64,000 bases of DNA from an uncultured Ruminococcus sp. (lineage in GTDB: Bacteria; Bacillota; Clostridia; Oscillospirales; Acutalibacteraceae). The position numbers and the translations under genes are program-made. Numbering within the stretch: the stretch's first letter is position 1; each line of letters opens with the position of its first letter. The stretch is from assembly GCA_934476515.1 (NCBI GenBank), contig CAKSNZ010000007.1, positions 1-64,000 of the forward strand, given 5' to 3'. The notes below the pieces were generated by a model. It was not told the origin of the DNA. It did not search any database and saw nothing but the letters and a program-made list of their open reading frames with translations. Shown piece after piece: positions 55,527 to 63,858 of the stretch.

Positions 55527-56480
55527 TTACTTTGCCCATGTTACTTTGTCTTTGTCACCTGTATAATCAAACTTACCGTCATTCTTTTCTTCCAATGCTT
55601 TTATCATATGATAGGTAAATTCATTATAAGGTGTTTTAATATTCAGTTCTTTTCCCATACGAATTAATGCACCTGAAAACATATCAATCTCTGTATGTCT
55701 TTTTGCATCTAAGTCTTGTAATGTGGAATATCTTGCTGAGGCAGGTACTGCACTACCTCTCTTTGATAGTTCTCCTGACTTATTAATATCAATCCCCTTT
55801 GATGTTGCTATAGTTTCAAGTTCATTTCTTAAACCGTCACTAATAGCTTTCATATGGATACTGTCTTCATAACAACCTACACCTGCACCTAAAATCGCTT
55901 GTGGTAAATTGTTACACACATTAAGTCTAAACTTTGCCCACATTTCTTCTAATATATAATCTGTATATCTATAGTGAAGTCCTGTGTTGCTAAATAGTTC
56001 TTCAATAGCTTTTACTCTTTCACTATAGTATGGTTCTTCTGTTTCACCAAAAATTATACCTAGTGTGGTTTCAGGATTAAAGCAGTAACCGTTATTTTCT
56101 TTATGAGAAGCAACTTTAATAAATGATTGGATAACATTTTTCTTGCCTATTTCTGCTGAAATAATTTCTTCACTGTCAACACCATTCATCAAACTCATAA
56201 CAACAGTATTTTCATTAACTGCACTTGCAATTGTTTTTACTGCATTTTGTAATGAATTGTACTTTAATGCTACTATTAATAAATCAATATCCTTTTCTGT
56301 TGATGACCACACATTAGGATAATACTTTTCACTATTAATAGTAATACCTTTCTTTAGTCTTTCTGCTCTTTCACCCTCAGCTATAACACCAAGTTGGATA
56401 TTATCTTTCTGTGAAAGTCCCCAAATTACATATGAGCCAACTGCTCCTGCACCAAGGACTGCTACTTTCTTTATTTTCAT
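55527..56480 (-). CDS. Ketopantoate reductase-family protein
   Basis: A 317-residue oxidoreductase. GAGAVGSYV binds NADPH, LMNGVDSEE and the catalytic Lys (MWAKFRLNVCNN) follow, and the C-terminal domain contains SARYSTLQDLDAKRHTEIDMFSG. PanE reduces ketopantoate in coenzyme A synthesis, but family members vary in substrate. AAGGTTGAAAAAAT precedes the ATG. Confidence 0.85.
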   Translation of the reverse strand: MKIKKVAVLGAGAVGSYVIWGLSQKDNIQLGVIAEGERAERLKKGITINSEKYYPNVWSSTEKDIDLLIVALKYNSLQNAVKTIASAVNENTVVMSLMNGVDSEEIISAEIGKKNVIQSFIKVASHKENNGYCFNPETTLGIIFGETEEPYYSERVKAIEELFSNTGLHYRYTDYILEEMWAKFRLNVCNNLPQAILGAGVGCYEDSIHMKAISDGLRNELETIATSKGIDINKSGELSKRGSAVPASARYSTLQDLDAKRHTEIDMFSGALIRMGKELNIKTPYNEFTYHMIKALEEKNDGKFDYTGDKDKVTWAK

Positions 56481-56573
56481 ATTTTTTCAACCTTATCTTT
56501 AATAAACTAAAATTAGTATAAACTTATTTAATAATATGGTCAATAAAAATTATCTGGCAATAAAAAATAAAGT

Positions 56574-56582
56574 ATGATATAA
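56574..56582 (+). promoter_or_regulatory. Extended -10 promoter of tex
   Basis: TGATATAAT, an extended -10 box (TGN then TATAAT at 56577-56582), 27 bp before the tex ATG. A recognisable -35 box is missing, which fits the extended type. Confidence 0.5.
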
Positions 56583-56609
56583 TAGCCTAGCAAAAGAAAG
56601 AAGGTTAAT

Positions 56610-58757
56610 ATGGATTATTCACAAATTTTAGCTAAAGAATTTAACATTAAAGAACAATACGCAACTAATATTATTAGTTTGCTTGATGAGGGAAATACAA
56701 TTCCGTTTATTGCAAGATACCGAAAAGAAATGCATGGTTCTATGGATGACCAGTTAATAAGAGAATTTTCTGAAAAATTGGAGTATCTACGCAACCTTAA
56801 TAAACGTAGAGAAGAAATTAGAAACCTTATTAATGAACAAGAAAAGTTAACTGATGAAATTTCTGTTTCACTTGATAAGGCAGTTACACTTAGTGAACTT
56901 GAAGATATTTACAGACCATTTAAGCCTAAGAGAAAAACCAGAGCATCTATTGCTAAGGAAAAAGGTCTTGAACCACTTGCTATTGAAATACTTTTACAAG
57001 ATAGCAAATTTAACCCTAATAAATCAGCAGAAAAATATGTAAATGCTGAAAAAGGTGTTGATACAGTTGAAGATGCTATTAATGGTGCTAAGGACATTAT
57101 TGCTGAACAGATTTCCGATAATTCAAAAATTAGAAAGACTATCAGAAAAATGCTAAATAATTATGGCACAGTAGTTTCTGTTGCAAGTGATAAAGACAAG
57201 GACAGTGTTTATAGGTCATACTATGAATACAGTGAACCTGTAAAGAAAATTGCCGACCACAGACTTCTTGCTATTAACAGAGGTGAGAAAGATGGTTTCT
57301 TGAAAGTATCTATTCAATGTGATGATGAAAAGTTTATTGAATATATCAACAATGAAACTATCAACTACAAAAATGACTTATGCAGTGACATTATCAAAGA
57401 AGCTGGTGCTGACGCTTATCAGCGACTTATTTTCCCATCTATTGAGAGGGAAATTCGTTCTGCTTTAACTGAAAATGCTTGTGAAAACTCAATGAAGGTT
57501 TTTGCAATTAATTTAAAGCAGTTACTAATGCAACCACCTGTTAAAGGTAAAACTGTACTTGGACTTGACCCTGGTTACAGAACAGGTTGTAAAGTTGCAG
57601 TTGTTGATGAAACAGGTAAGGTACTTGACACAACAGTTATCTACCCTACTCACGGTGAAATTAAGGTTAAGCAATCTAAGGAAAAGATTATTCAGTTAAT
57701 TAATAAATATGATGTAGATATTATTTCTATCGGTAACGGTACTGCAAGTAAAGAAACTGAAATGTTTGCAGTTGATGTTATTAAGGACTGTGGCAAAGAT
57801 GTTAAGTATATGGTAGTTAGTGAGGCCGGTGCATCGGTTTATTCTGCATCTAAACTTGCTGCTAAAGAACTTCCTGAACTTGACCTTACACTAAGAAGTG
57901 CCGTTTCTATTGCAAGAAGAATTCAAGATCCACTTGCTGAACTGGTAAAAATTGAGCCTAAGGCAATTGGTGTTGGTCAATATCAACATGATATGCCACA
58001 AAAAAGACTTGCTGAAACACTTGACGGTGTTGTTGAAAACTGTGTTAACTCAGTAGGTGCTGACCTAAATACTGCTTCACCTGCATTACTTTCTAGAGTT
58101 GCCGGTCTTAATGCTACTGTATGCAACAACATTGTAAAATACAGAGAAGAAAACGGTGCATTCTCTTCAAGAAGTGAACTAAAGAAAGTACCTAAACTTG
58201 GTCCTAAGGCATTTGAGCAATGTGCCGGTTTCCTTAGAGTTGCTGAAAGTAAAAATCCATTTGACAACACAGGTGTTCACCCTGAAAGTTATAGTAATGC
58301 AAAAGAACTGCTAAAGACACTTGACTACAGTGACAAAGATATTAAATCCGGTGACTACTCTGATTTATCAGCTAGAGTAATGAACTTTGGCAGTAAGAAA
58401 CTTGCTGACATTGTTGAAATCGGATTACCTACACTTGACGATATTGTAAAGGAACTTTCTAAACCCGGACGTGACCCTAGAGATGAACTTCCTGCACCTA
58501 TGCTAAGAAGTGATGTACTTGACATTAAGGACTTAAAGGAAGGTATGGAACTTAAGGGTACTGTAAGAAATGTAATTGACTTTGGTGCATTTATTGACAT
58601 TGGTGTGCATCAAGACGGACTTGTACATATTTCTCAAATCTGTGATAAGTACATTAAGCATCCATCAGAGGTGCTAAAAGTCGGTGACATTGTAAAAGTA
58701 AAAATTCTTTCTGTTGAACCTGAAAAGAATAGAATTGCTTTAACTATGAAGTTTTGA
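56610..58757 (+). CDS. tex: Tex-family RNA-binding transcription accessory protein
   Basis: A 715-residue protein with the order typical of Tex: an N-terminal helical part (FNIKEQYATNIISLLDEGNTIPFIARYRKE), a YqgF/RNase H-like domain (GLDPGYRTGCKVAVVD), helix-hairpin-helix repeats (LNTASPALLSRVAGLN) and a C-terminal S1 domain (GTVRNVIDFGAFIDIGVHQDG). It binds nucleic acid and RNA polymerase-associated RNA. AGAAGG precedes the ATG. Confidence 0.95.
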   Translation: MDYSQILAKEFNIKEQYATNIISLLDEGNTIPFIARYRKEMHGSMDDQLIREFSEKLEYLRNLNKRREEIRNLINEQEKLTDEISVSLDKAVTLSELEDIYRPFKPKRKTRASIAKEKGLEPLAIEILLQDSKFNPNKSAEKYVNAEKGVDTVEDAINGAKDIIAEQISDNSKIRKTIRKMLNNYGTVVSVASDKDKDSVYRSYYEYSEPVKKIADHRLLAINRGEKDGFLKVSIQCDDEKFIEYINNETINYKNDLCSDIIKEAGADAYQRLIFPSIEREIRSALTENACENSMKVFAINLKQLLMQPPVKGKTVLGLDPGYRTGCKVAVVDETGKVLDTTVIYPTHGEIKVKQSKEKIIQLINKYDVDIISIGNGTASKETEMFAVDVIKDCGKDVKYMVVSEAGASVYSASKLAAKELPELDLTLRSAVSIARRIQDPLAELVKIEPKAIGVGQYQHDMPQKRLAETLDGVVENCVNSVGADLNTASPALLSRVAGLNATVCNNIVKYREENGAFSSRSELKKVPKLGPKAFEQCAGFLRVAESKNPFDNTGVHPESYSNAKELLKTLDYSDKDIKSGDYSDLSARVMNFGSKKLADIVEIGLPTLDDIVKELSKPGRDPRDELPAPMLRSDVLDIKDLKEGMELKGTVRNVIDFGAFIDIGVHQDGLVHISQICDKYIKHPSEVLKVGDIVKVKILSVEPEKNRIALTMKF

Positions 58758-58937
58758 TTTTGGTTATTTAATTTTGACTGCGTTTGAAGATAATGTGTAA
58801 CACAAATTAGGATTTTTCAATTCTGATTGTGCGTAAAGGTTAGTTTTATAAATTTGGGTTTGTCTTTTTAATTTTGATTGTGGTTAAAGGCAAATTTGTA
58901 GTGAGAATATATACCATAAAATCATATGAAACTATGA

Positions 58938-59104
58938 CTCACAGGTGTAGGGGACATCATTGATGTCCCGTTTGAAAATTAACCTTTCTATTTGTATTTT
59001 GTCCTATGTAGATATTATAAATTTATAGTCTGCAAATAGGACAATAATCCCATAGGTATCACACTTTTTAACGGGCGAACAATGTTCGCCCCTACGACTG
59101 TGAG
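58938..59104. repeat. 167-bp element with inverted ends, each containing a palindrome
   Basis: Ends CTCACAGGTGTAGGGG (58938-58953) and CCCCTACGACTGTGAG (59089-59104) are inverted copies at 14 of 16 positions. Each end runs into a 19-nt palindrome (GGGACATCATTGATGTCCC at 58951-58969; GGGCGAACAATGTTCGCCC at 59073-59091). A further inverted pair around TTGTCCTAT / ATAGGACAA lies inside. Confidence 0.75.
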
Positions 59105-59326
59105 CCAAAATTTTGCTATAATTCACACCTACGAACCCTAATTTGCAAAAGTGATTAATCTTAGTCCACTGACAAAATTGAAAAATTTAGCATTGCAATA
59201 TATTATTTTATTATGTTAAAATATATCTATGTAGTAGACTATTTTATAGTCATTCATTTGAAAAACTCCTTTTGATTTATTACAGTTGTCAGACATTATT
59301 CAAAGGTAATTTTTTATACAAAAAAT

Positions 59327-59362
59327 AACGGTGTAAATTCTTATGAGTTTACACCGTTTTAT
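59327..59362. terminator. Bidirectional hairpin terminator
   Basis: Arms AACGGTGTAAA and TTTACACCGTT (11 bp); T-rich on the plus side (TTATTTTG) and T-rich on the minus side (TTTTTTGT). It is 140 bp before the MATE remnant. Confidence 0.7.
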
Positions 59363-59501
59363 TTTGTTTCGATTAATTTATTACAATATTCATAAGGTAT
59401 TATAGATAAGGAAAATTTAAATTTCTTGGAGACAATATATTTTTACTTATTTATGTTATAATGATAGTTAACAATAAAAACTAAAATACATTGAGGAGAA
59501 A

Positions 59502-59878
59502 ATGAAAGAGATAGATTTAACTGATGGTTCTATATTCAAAAGGTTGATAAAATTTTCTTTACCTATGATTGTGGGGAATTTTCTTCAACAAATATACAAC
59601 CTTGCAGACACATTGATTGTGGGAAAATACATAGGTGCAAATGCCTTAGCACTGGTTGGTTCGGTATATTATTCTTATGGTATGGGTACTTTAGAGGAAT
59701 TAACAAACCACATATTTCTCTGATTCTTACAATTATTTTTCTTGGCACAAGGGTAGTGCTTTCTTATGCATTAGCACCAACTACACCACTTGGCGTAATT
59801 GCAATTTGGCTATCTATTTCTATCGGTTGGGTTCTTGCTGATGTTGTGGGATATTTATACTACAAAAAATCTCATTAA
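59502..59878 (+). pseudogene. MATE-family efflux transporter with internal deletion
   Basis: The first 51 residues are the MATE N-terminus (GSIFKRLIKFSLPMIVGNFL, then NLADTLIVGKYIGANALALVGS). After 59680 the frame changes, and a second stretch ends at TAA 59876-59878 with the family C-terminus (YFRGINKPHISLILTIIFLGTRVVLSYALAP ... IGWVLADVVGYLYYKKSH, cited in pieces). About 330 central residues are missing. GAGGAG precedes the ATG and a terminator follows, so the ends are intact. Confidence 0.88.
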
Positions 59879-59884
59879 AAGATT

Positions 59885-59918
59885 AAGAAACTGCTAAAAT
59901 CTAGCAGTTTCTTTTGTT
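59885..59918 (+). terminator. Terminator of the MATE remnant
   Basis: Arms AAGAAACTGCTA and TAGCAGTTTCTT (12 bp) followed by TTGTTAT on the plus strand. Confidence 0.8.
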
Positions 59919-59960
59919 ATGTAATAATATTATTTAATTAGATAATGCCGATTAACCTAT

Positions 59961-60074
59961 CTATTTGTTAACAACTTTACCGTTACTATCTACTTCTTTA
60001 GGGAAAGAAGTACATACTTTCCACTGGGCATCGATATTGAAATCGGTGTCATAACCGATGCCCTTATATGTGTA
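59961..60074 (-). repeat. Orphan C-terminal coding fragment, copy 1
   Basis: On the minus strand, a frame without a start codon encodes YKGIGYDTDFNIDAQWK then VCTSFPKEVDSNGKVVNK and stops. It matches the copies at 61330 and 62593 and the end of the gene entering at 63859. A TAG closes the frame on the upstream side. It follows the LRR gene by 24 bp. Confidence 0.75.
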
Positions 60075-60097
60075 CTAAAGCCAATTTGACAAGGGAA

Positions 60098-61315
60098 TTA
60101 GCCTATTTTTACAAATTTAAAGCCGTTTTTCTTAGCGTATTTTTCACCGGCAGAACCTTTATAACCACGGATTGTAAAGCCTTTTACTTTACTAATACGA
60201 CCGTCATATTCACTTTCTATGTAACCTAAAGCTCTTTCACCAATTTTTTTTACAGTTTTAGGAATTGTAACTTTCTTAAGTTTTTCACAACTTATAAATT
60301 CTTCATTCGTTAATGTTTTCACATTACTTGGGATACTGATACTAGAAAGATTGTAACAATTTCTAAAAACACCATATCCACTAACCTTAGGAACTTTTAA
60401 AGTTTTTATTTTAGTAAGATATGAAAAAGCCTCATCACCAATTTTTAAGTTTTTGTTGGCATTGATAGTTAGTTTAGTAACAGAAGTACACTCACGAAAA
60501 GCCCATTCACCTATACCGGTAACATTCTTCGGTATTTTAATTAAAGATAACTTGTAGCAGTTAATGAATGCATCATTTCCAATTTTCTTTATATTTTTTC
60601 CAAGGGTAACTGTTCTTAGGTATTTACTCCATTTAAAACCTCCGTTATGTACAAATTTAACACTATTAGGAATAGTAAATTTTGCTGATTTCTTTCCACC
60701 GGGATAAACTATAAGCTTTGTTTTCTTTTTATTGTAAAGAACACCGTCTTTGCTACTAAAATATTTATTATTTCTAGAAACCTTGATTTCTTCCAATGGT
60801 ACAAATAAATGAAAACCTCCTTCATTTTTGATTGTCTTTACTCCTCTTCCAATGGTCAAAGATTTTAATTCCATTGGAAAAGCTGATGCAGATAACTTCG
60901 TAATCTGTGGTGGTACAGTGTATGACTTAATTCCACTGCAATGTCTAAGAAATAATACAGGAATTTCTGTAACATACTTACCAAATGTAACTTTTTTAAT
61001 TTTTCTTGCACCATTTAAAGCATATTGTTCAAGTTTTTTTATACTATCAGGAAAAGATACCGAGGTTACTTCTCTGTTGTAATAAAATAAATTCTCGCCT
61101 ACTCTAGTTACAGTATAATTGTCAAGTTTTGAAGGAATAACTACATCCAATCCTTCACCAATATATCTTGTGATTTTGATATTTTTATCATTAAGTTTTA
61201 CATACTGAAAATCACCAGAAGTATATACAGTCTCTTCTGCACTAACTGTTGGTACTATAGATACTACAGAAACTGCCATTATCAATGTTAACAACAATGC
61301 TAATAATTTTTTCAT
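60098..61315 (-). CDS. Secreted BspA-like leucine-rich repeat protein
   Basis: A 405-residue protein with a 26-residue signal peptide (cleavage near VSA) and about ten LRR_5 repeats of 22-23 residues (patterns such as LKKVTIPKTVKKIGERAL, SLTIGRGVKTI, VTLGKNIKKIG). LRR_5/BspA proteins mediate adhesion. It ends with a short YAKKNGF segment. The signal peptide and ribosome site (AGGAGG) are nearly identical to those of the next two genes, but the body is different. The final gene of the tandem array on the minus strand. Confidence 0.85.
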   Translation of the reverse strand: MKKLLALLLTLIMAVSVVSIVPTVSAEETVYTSGDFQYVKLNDKNIKITRYIGEGLDVVIPSKLDNYTVTRVGENLFYYNREVTSVSFPDSIKKLEQYALNGARKIKKVTFGKYVTEIPVLFLRHCSGIKSYTVPPQITKLSASAFPMELKSLTIGRGVKTIKNEGGFHLFVPLEEIKVSRNNKYFSSKDGVLYNKKKTKLIVYPGGKKSAKFTIPNSVKFVHNGGFKWSKYLRTVTLGKNIKKIGNDAFINCYKLSLIKIPKNVTGIGEWAFRECTSVTKLTINANKNLKIGDEAFSYLTKIKTLKVPKVSGYGVFRNCYNLSSISIPSNVKTLTNEEFISCEKLKKVTIPKTVKKIGERALGYIESEYDGRISKVKGFTIRGYKGSAGEKYAKKNGFKFVKIG

Positions 61316-61329
61316 AAAATAAACCTCCT

Positions 61330-61443
61330 CTATTTTTTAACAACATTACCGTTTTCGTCAACTTTTTTAGGGAAAGAAGTACATGCTTTCCACTGGGCAT
61401 CGGTTTTGAAACCGGTGTCATAACCGATGCCCTTATATGTATG
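61330..61443 (-). repeat. Orphan C-terminal coding fragment, copy 2
   Basis: Encodes GYDTGFKTDAQWKACTSF then PKKVDENGNVVKK and a stop, without a start codon. It ends 8 bp before the ribosome site of the LRR gene. Confidence 0.8.
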
Positions 61444-61492
61444 CTAAAGCTAATTTGACTAAGGAAATTAACTTTAGTTCCACAGGGTACGA

Positions 61493-62578
61493 CTATTGTT
61501 TACTTGAATAGTCGTACTTAATTTTTACTGCTTTTACATCTGACCAAGGACTATACTGAGGATAATAATAACTAGCAAAAGTTATTTGTGGATATTTTAC
61601 ATTTCTACTATTATAAGGTTCAACATCATAAGTTACACCATGGGTTTTTAATCTACATCTAAAATAATATGTTTTTCCTTTTTTCAAACTTGTCAAATAC
61701 TCATATGAAGTAAAAGTTTTATATTTCTTAAATTTTGTTGTTTCACTATATTGAACAATAAATTTTTCTTTTGCTCCCTCATACAGAACATTATCATAAT
61801 AAGCAGTAACACCATATTTTCCTTGTGTTACTACAACTTTAGGCTTTGATGGTTTAATCTCATAGTAAATATAGGCAATACCATAAAACTTTCCTTTACC
61901 TTGAATAATTGCACACGCAAGACCAGGATTAATATTATTCAAATATTTAACTGAATAATCCCTATTAAGTTTTAAAACCTGTTTCCCTCTCTTTATGGAA
62001 AACTTTAGATTTCTTTCCTTACCATTGAATACCATATATGCATATTTACTACTTTTATCTTTCTTTTTAAAATCATATTTAAAACCATATGTAGTTAAAT
62101 ATTGCACATCTCCATAGATTTTTCCTTTTATTGAATAATCAAGCCCACATTGTCTTGCGTAAGACTCTGCCCTTGAACCACCATCACATACAATCAATGA
62201 ATTAAAATCATAAGTTACATTATACATACTAGCGTTATGTTTTACATAACCATACAAACCTTTAATATATGTTATTGTCATTGGTATTTTGATTTTTCTG
62301 AACTGATAACCCCATCCTTTATCCTCTAACACTAACTTTTTTACTATGTGTCCGTTAAGTTTAGATGGTATTTTCCAATATTTAACTGCATACTCATGGT
62401 TATTACTTTCGTAAGTTGGACCATAATAATTTATTACTGTCGCATAACCCTTTTTATCTAATGTATAGTAACAATTATCACTTTTATATACTTTAGATTT
62501 TGCACTAACTGTTGGTACTATAGACACTACAGAAACTGCCATTACCAATGTTAACAACAATGCTAATAATTTTTTCAT
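61493..62578 (-). CDS. Secreted protein with Ig-like and fibronectin-like domains, array member 2
   Basis: A 361-residue protein with the array signal peptide (residues 1-26), a LRR-like N-terminal region with IPSKLNGHIVKK and AESYARQCG, a middle Ig-like domain (RGKQVLKLNRDYSVKYLNN, then GKGKFYGIAYIYYEIKP) and a fibronectin-like C-terminal domain (FIVQYSETTKFKKYKT, GKTYYFRCRLKT, YSPWSDVKAVKI). It has Cys residues in the N-terminal part. Nearest relative is the next gene: ends are nearly identical, the middle diverges. Probably cell-surface or exported; function unknown. Confidence 0.75.
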   Translation of the reverse strand: MKKLLALLLTLVMAVSVVSIVPTVSAKSKVYKSDNCYYTLDKKGYATVINYYGPTYESNNHEYAVKYWKIPSKLNGHIVKKLVLEDKGWGYQFRKIKIPMTITYIKGLYGYVKHNASMYNVTYDFNSLIVCDGGSRAESYARQCGLDYSIKGKIYGDVQYLTTYGFKYDFKKKDKSSKYAYMVFNGKERNLKFSIKRGKQVLKLNRDYSVKYLNNINPGLACAIIQGKGKFYGIAYIYYEIKPSKPKVVVTQGKYGVTAYYDNVLYEGAKEKFIVQYSETTKFKKYKTFTSYEYLTSLKKGKTYYFRCRLKTHGVTYDVEPYNSRNVKYPQITFASYYYPQYSPWSDVKAVKIKYDYSSKQ

Positions 62579-62592
62579 AAAATCGACCTCCT

Positions 62593-62705
62593 CTATTTGT
62601 TAACAATATTACCGTTTTCGTCAACTTTCTTAGGGAAAGAAGTACATACTTTCCACTGGGCATCGGTTTTGAAACCGATGTCATAACCGATGCCCTTATA
62701 TGTGT
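62593..62705 (-). repeat. Orphan C-terminal coding fragment, copy 3
   Basis: Encodes GYDIGFKTDAQWKVCTSF then PKKVDENGNIVNK and a stop, without a start codon. It closes 7 bp before the AGGAGG of array member 2. Confidence 0.8.
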
Positions 62706-62755
62706 ACTAAAGCTAATTTGACTAAGCAAATTAACTTTAGTTCCATAGGGTACGA

Positions 62756-63844
62756 CTATTGTTTATTTGAATAGTCATACTTAATTTTTACTGCTTTTAC
62801 ATCTGACCAAGGACTATACTGAGGATAATAACCTGCAGAATATACTATATCAGAATATTTAAGACTCTTATCTAACCAAGGTATAGAATAGTTGAAACCA
62901 CCAACTTTATATCTACATCTAAAATAATAAGTCTTACCTTTTTTTAGTTTTTTAAAGTCTTTTTCCTGATTTTTTACAGTTATATAATTTTTAAAATCTG
63001 GTTTTTCGCTATATTGCACAATCTTTTTATCAATAAAATTATAGTACTCAACAAATTCAGTATTAACAAAGAAAAAATATTTACTTTGTTCAATTCTTAC
63101 AGTAGGTTTGTAGGGTACTATATCAAAATTATAAGGATCACAACCATAGTATTTACCTTTTCCGACCAACACAACTGTAGCTTGTCCTGGATTATAATTG
63201 TTTATATACTTAACAGTGAAATCTCTTCCTTTCTTTAGTACTTGCTTTCCTCTCCTTAATTCAGTAATTTTAAATTCGTGTGCTTTGCCTGTATATTTTA
63301 CTGATTTAGGGATTTTAACAACATTTTTGCCATTCATAATTTTAAAATTTATATACATTAAATGCCCATACATATTACCGTTTATAATATACTCTATTTG
63401 ACATTGTTTTGCATATGACTCTGCTCTTGAACCTTTATCACACACAACGGCAAGATCAATATACTTATCATAAGGAACAGGATTGTTGAAACAATTAATA
63501 TAATATTTCAGTCCTTTTATATATGTTACAGTTTTGGGAATTTTTATTTTTTTAAAACGAAGCCTATATTCTTGAAAGTAGGTTTCCCAAATAAACTTTT
63601 TTACAATATGACCGTTAAGTTTAGAAGGTATTTTCCAATAATCAACTATTGCTTCCTCTTTTTTTATTCCGTAATAAGCAACTACTGTTGCGTATCCCTT
63701 TTTGTCTAAGGTATAACAACAATTATTACTTTTATATATCTTTGACTTTGCACTAACTGTCTCTTCTGCACTAACTGTTGGTACTATAGATACTACAGAA
63801 ACTGCCATTATCAATGTTAACAACAATGCTAATAATTTTTTCAT
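62756..63844 (-). CDS. Secreted protein with Ig-like and fibronectin-like domains, array member 3
   Basis: A 362-residue paralogue of 61493-62578 with the same layout: signal peptide, LRR-like part (WKIPSKLNGHIVKKF, AESYAKQCQ), Ig-like (RGKQVLKKGRDFTVKYINN, GKGKYYGC) and fibronectin-like part ending in YSPWSDVKAVKIKYDYS. Its signal peptide ends in AEETVSAKSKI, joining the AEETV of the LRR gene to the SAKSK of array member 2, which looks like a recombinant. The middle differs from its paralogue in many residues. Confidence 0.75.
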   Translation of the reverse strand: MKKLLALLLTLIMAVSVVSIVPTVSAEETVSAKSKIYKSNNCCYTLDKKGYATVVAYYGIKKEEAIVDYWKIPSKLNGHIVKKFIWETYFQEYRLRFKKIKIPKTVTYIKGLKYYINCFNNPVPYDKYIDLAVVCDKGSRAESYAKQCQIEYIINGNMYGHLMYINFKIMNGKNVVKIPKSVKYTGKAHEFKITELRRGKQVLKKGRDFTVKYINNYNPGQATVVLVGKGKYYGCDPYNFDIVPYKPTVRIEQSKYFFFVNTEFVEYYNFIDKKIVQYSEKPDFKNYITVKNQEKDFKKLKKGKTYYFRCRYKVGGFNYSIPWLDKSLKYSDIVYSAGYYPQYSPWSDVKAVKIKYDYSNKQ

Positions 63845-63858
63845 AAAATCGACCTCCT

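Larger units (their letters stand above)
58758..59501. other. 744-bp non-coding repeat region downstream of tex
   Basis: It holds three imperfect copies of a unit of about 48 bp (58758-58905, sharing TTAATTTTGATTGTG...TTAAAGG), a 167-bp inverted-repeat element (58938-59104) and a bidirectional hairpin (59327-59362). No gene is seen. Confidence 0.6.

Noticed and set aside
59502-59723. 73-residue plus-strand frame as a small intact MATE-like gene
   Set aside because: The frame ends after the MATE N-terminus and the C-terminus continues in another frame, so it is a deletion pseudogene.
62505-62729. 74-residue minus-strand frame spanning the start of array member 2
   Set aside because: It lies in a different frame from the repeat fragment and the signal peptide; it has no matching homologue and arises from the repeated DNA.
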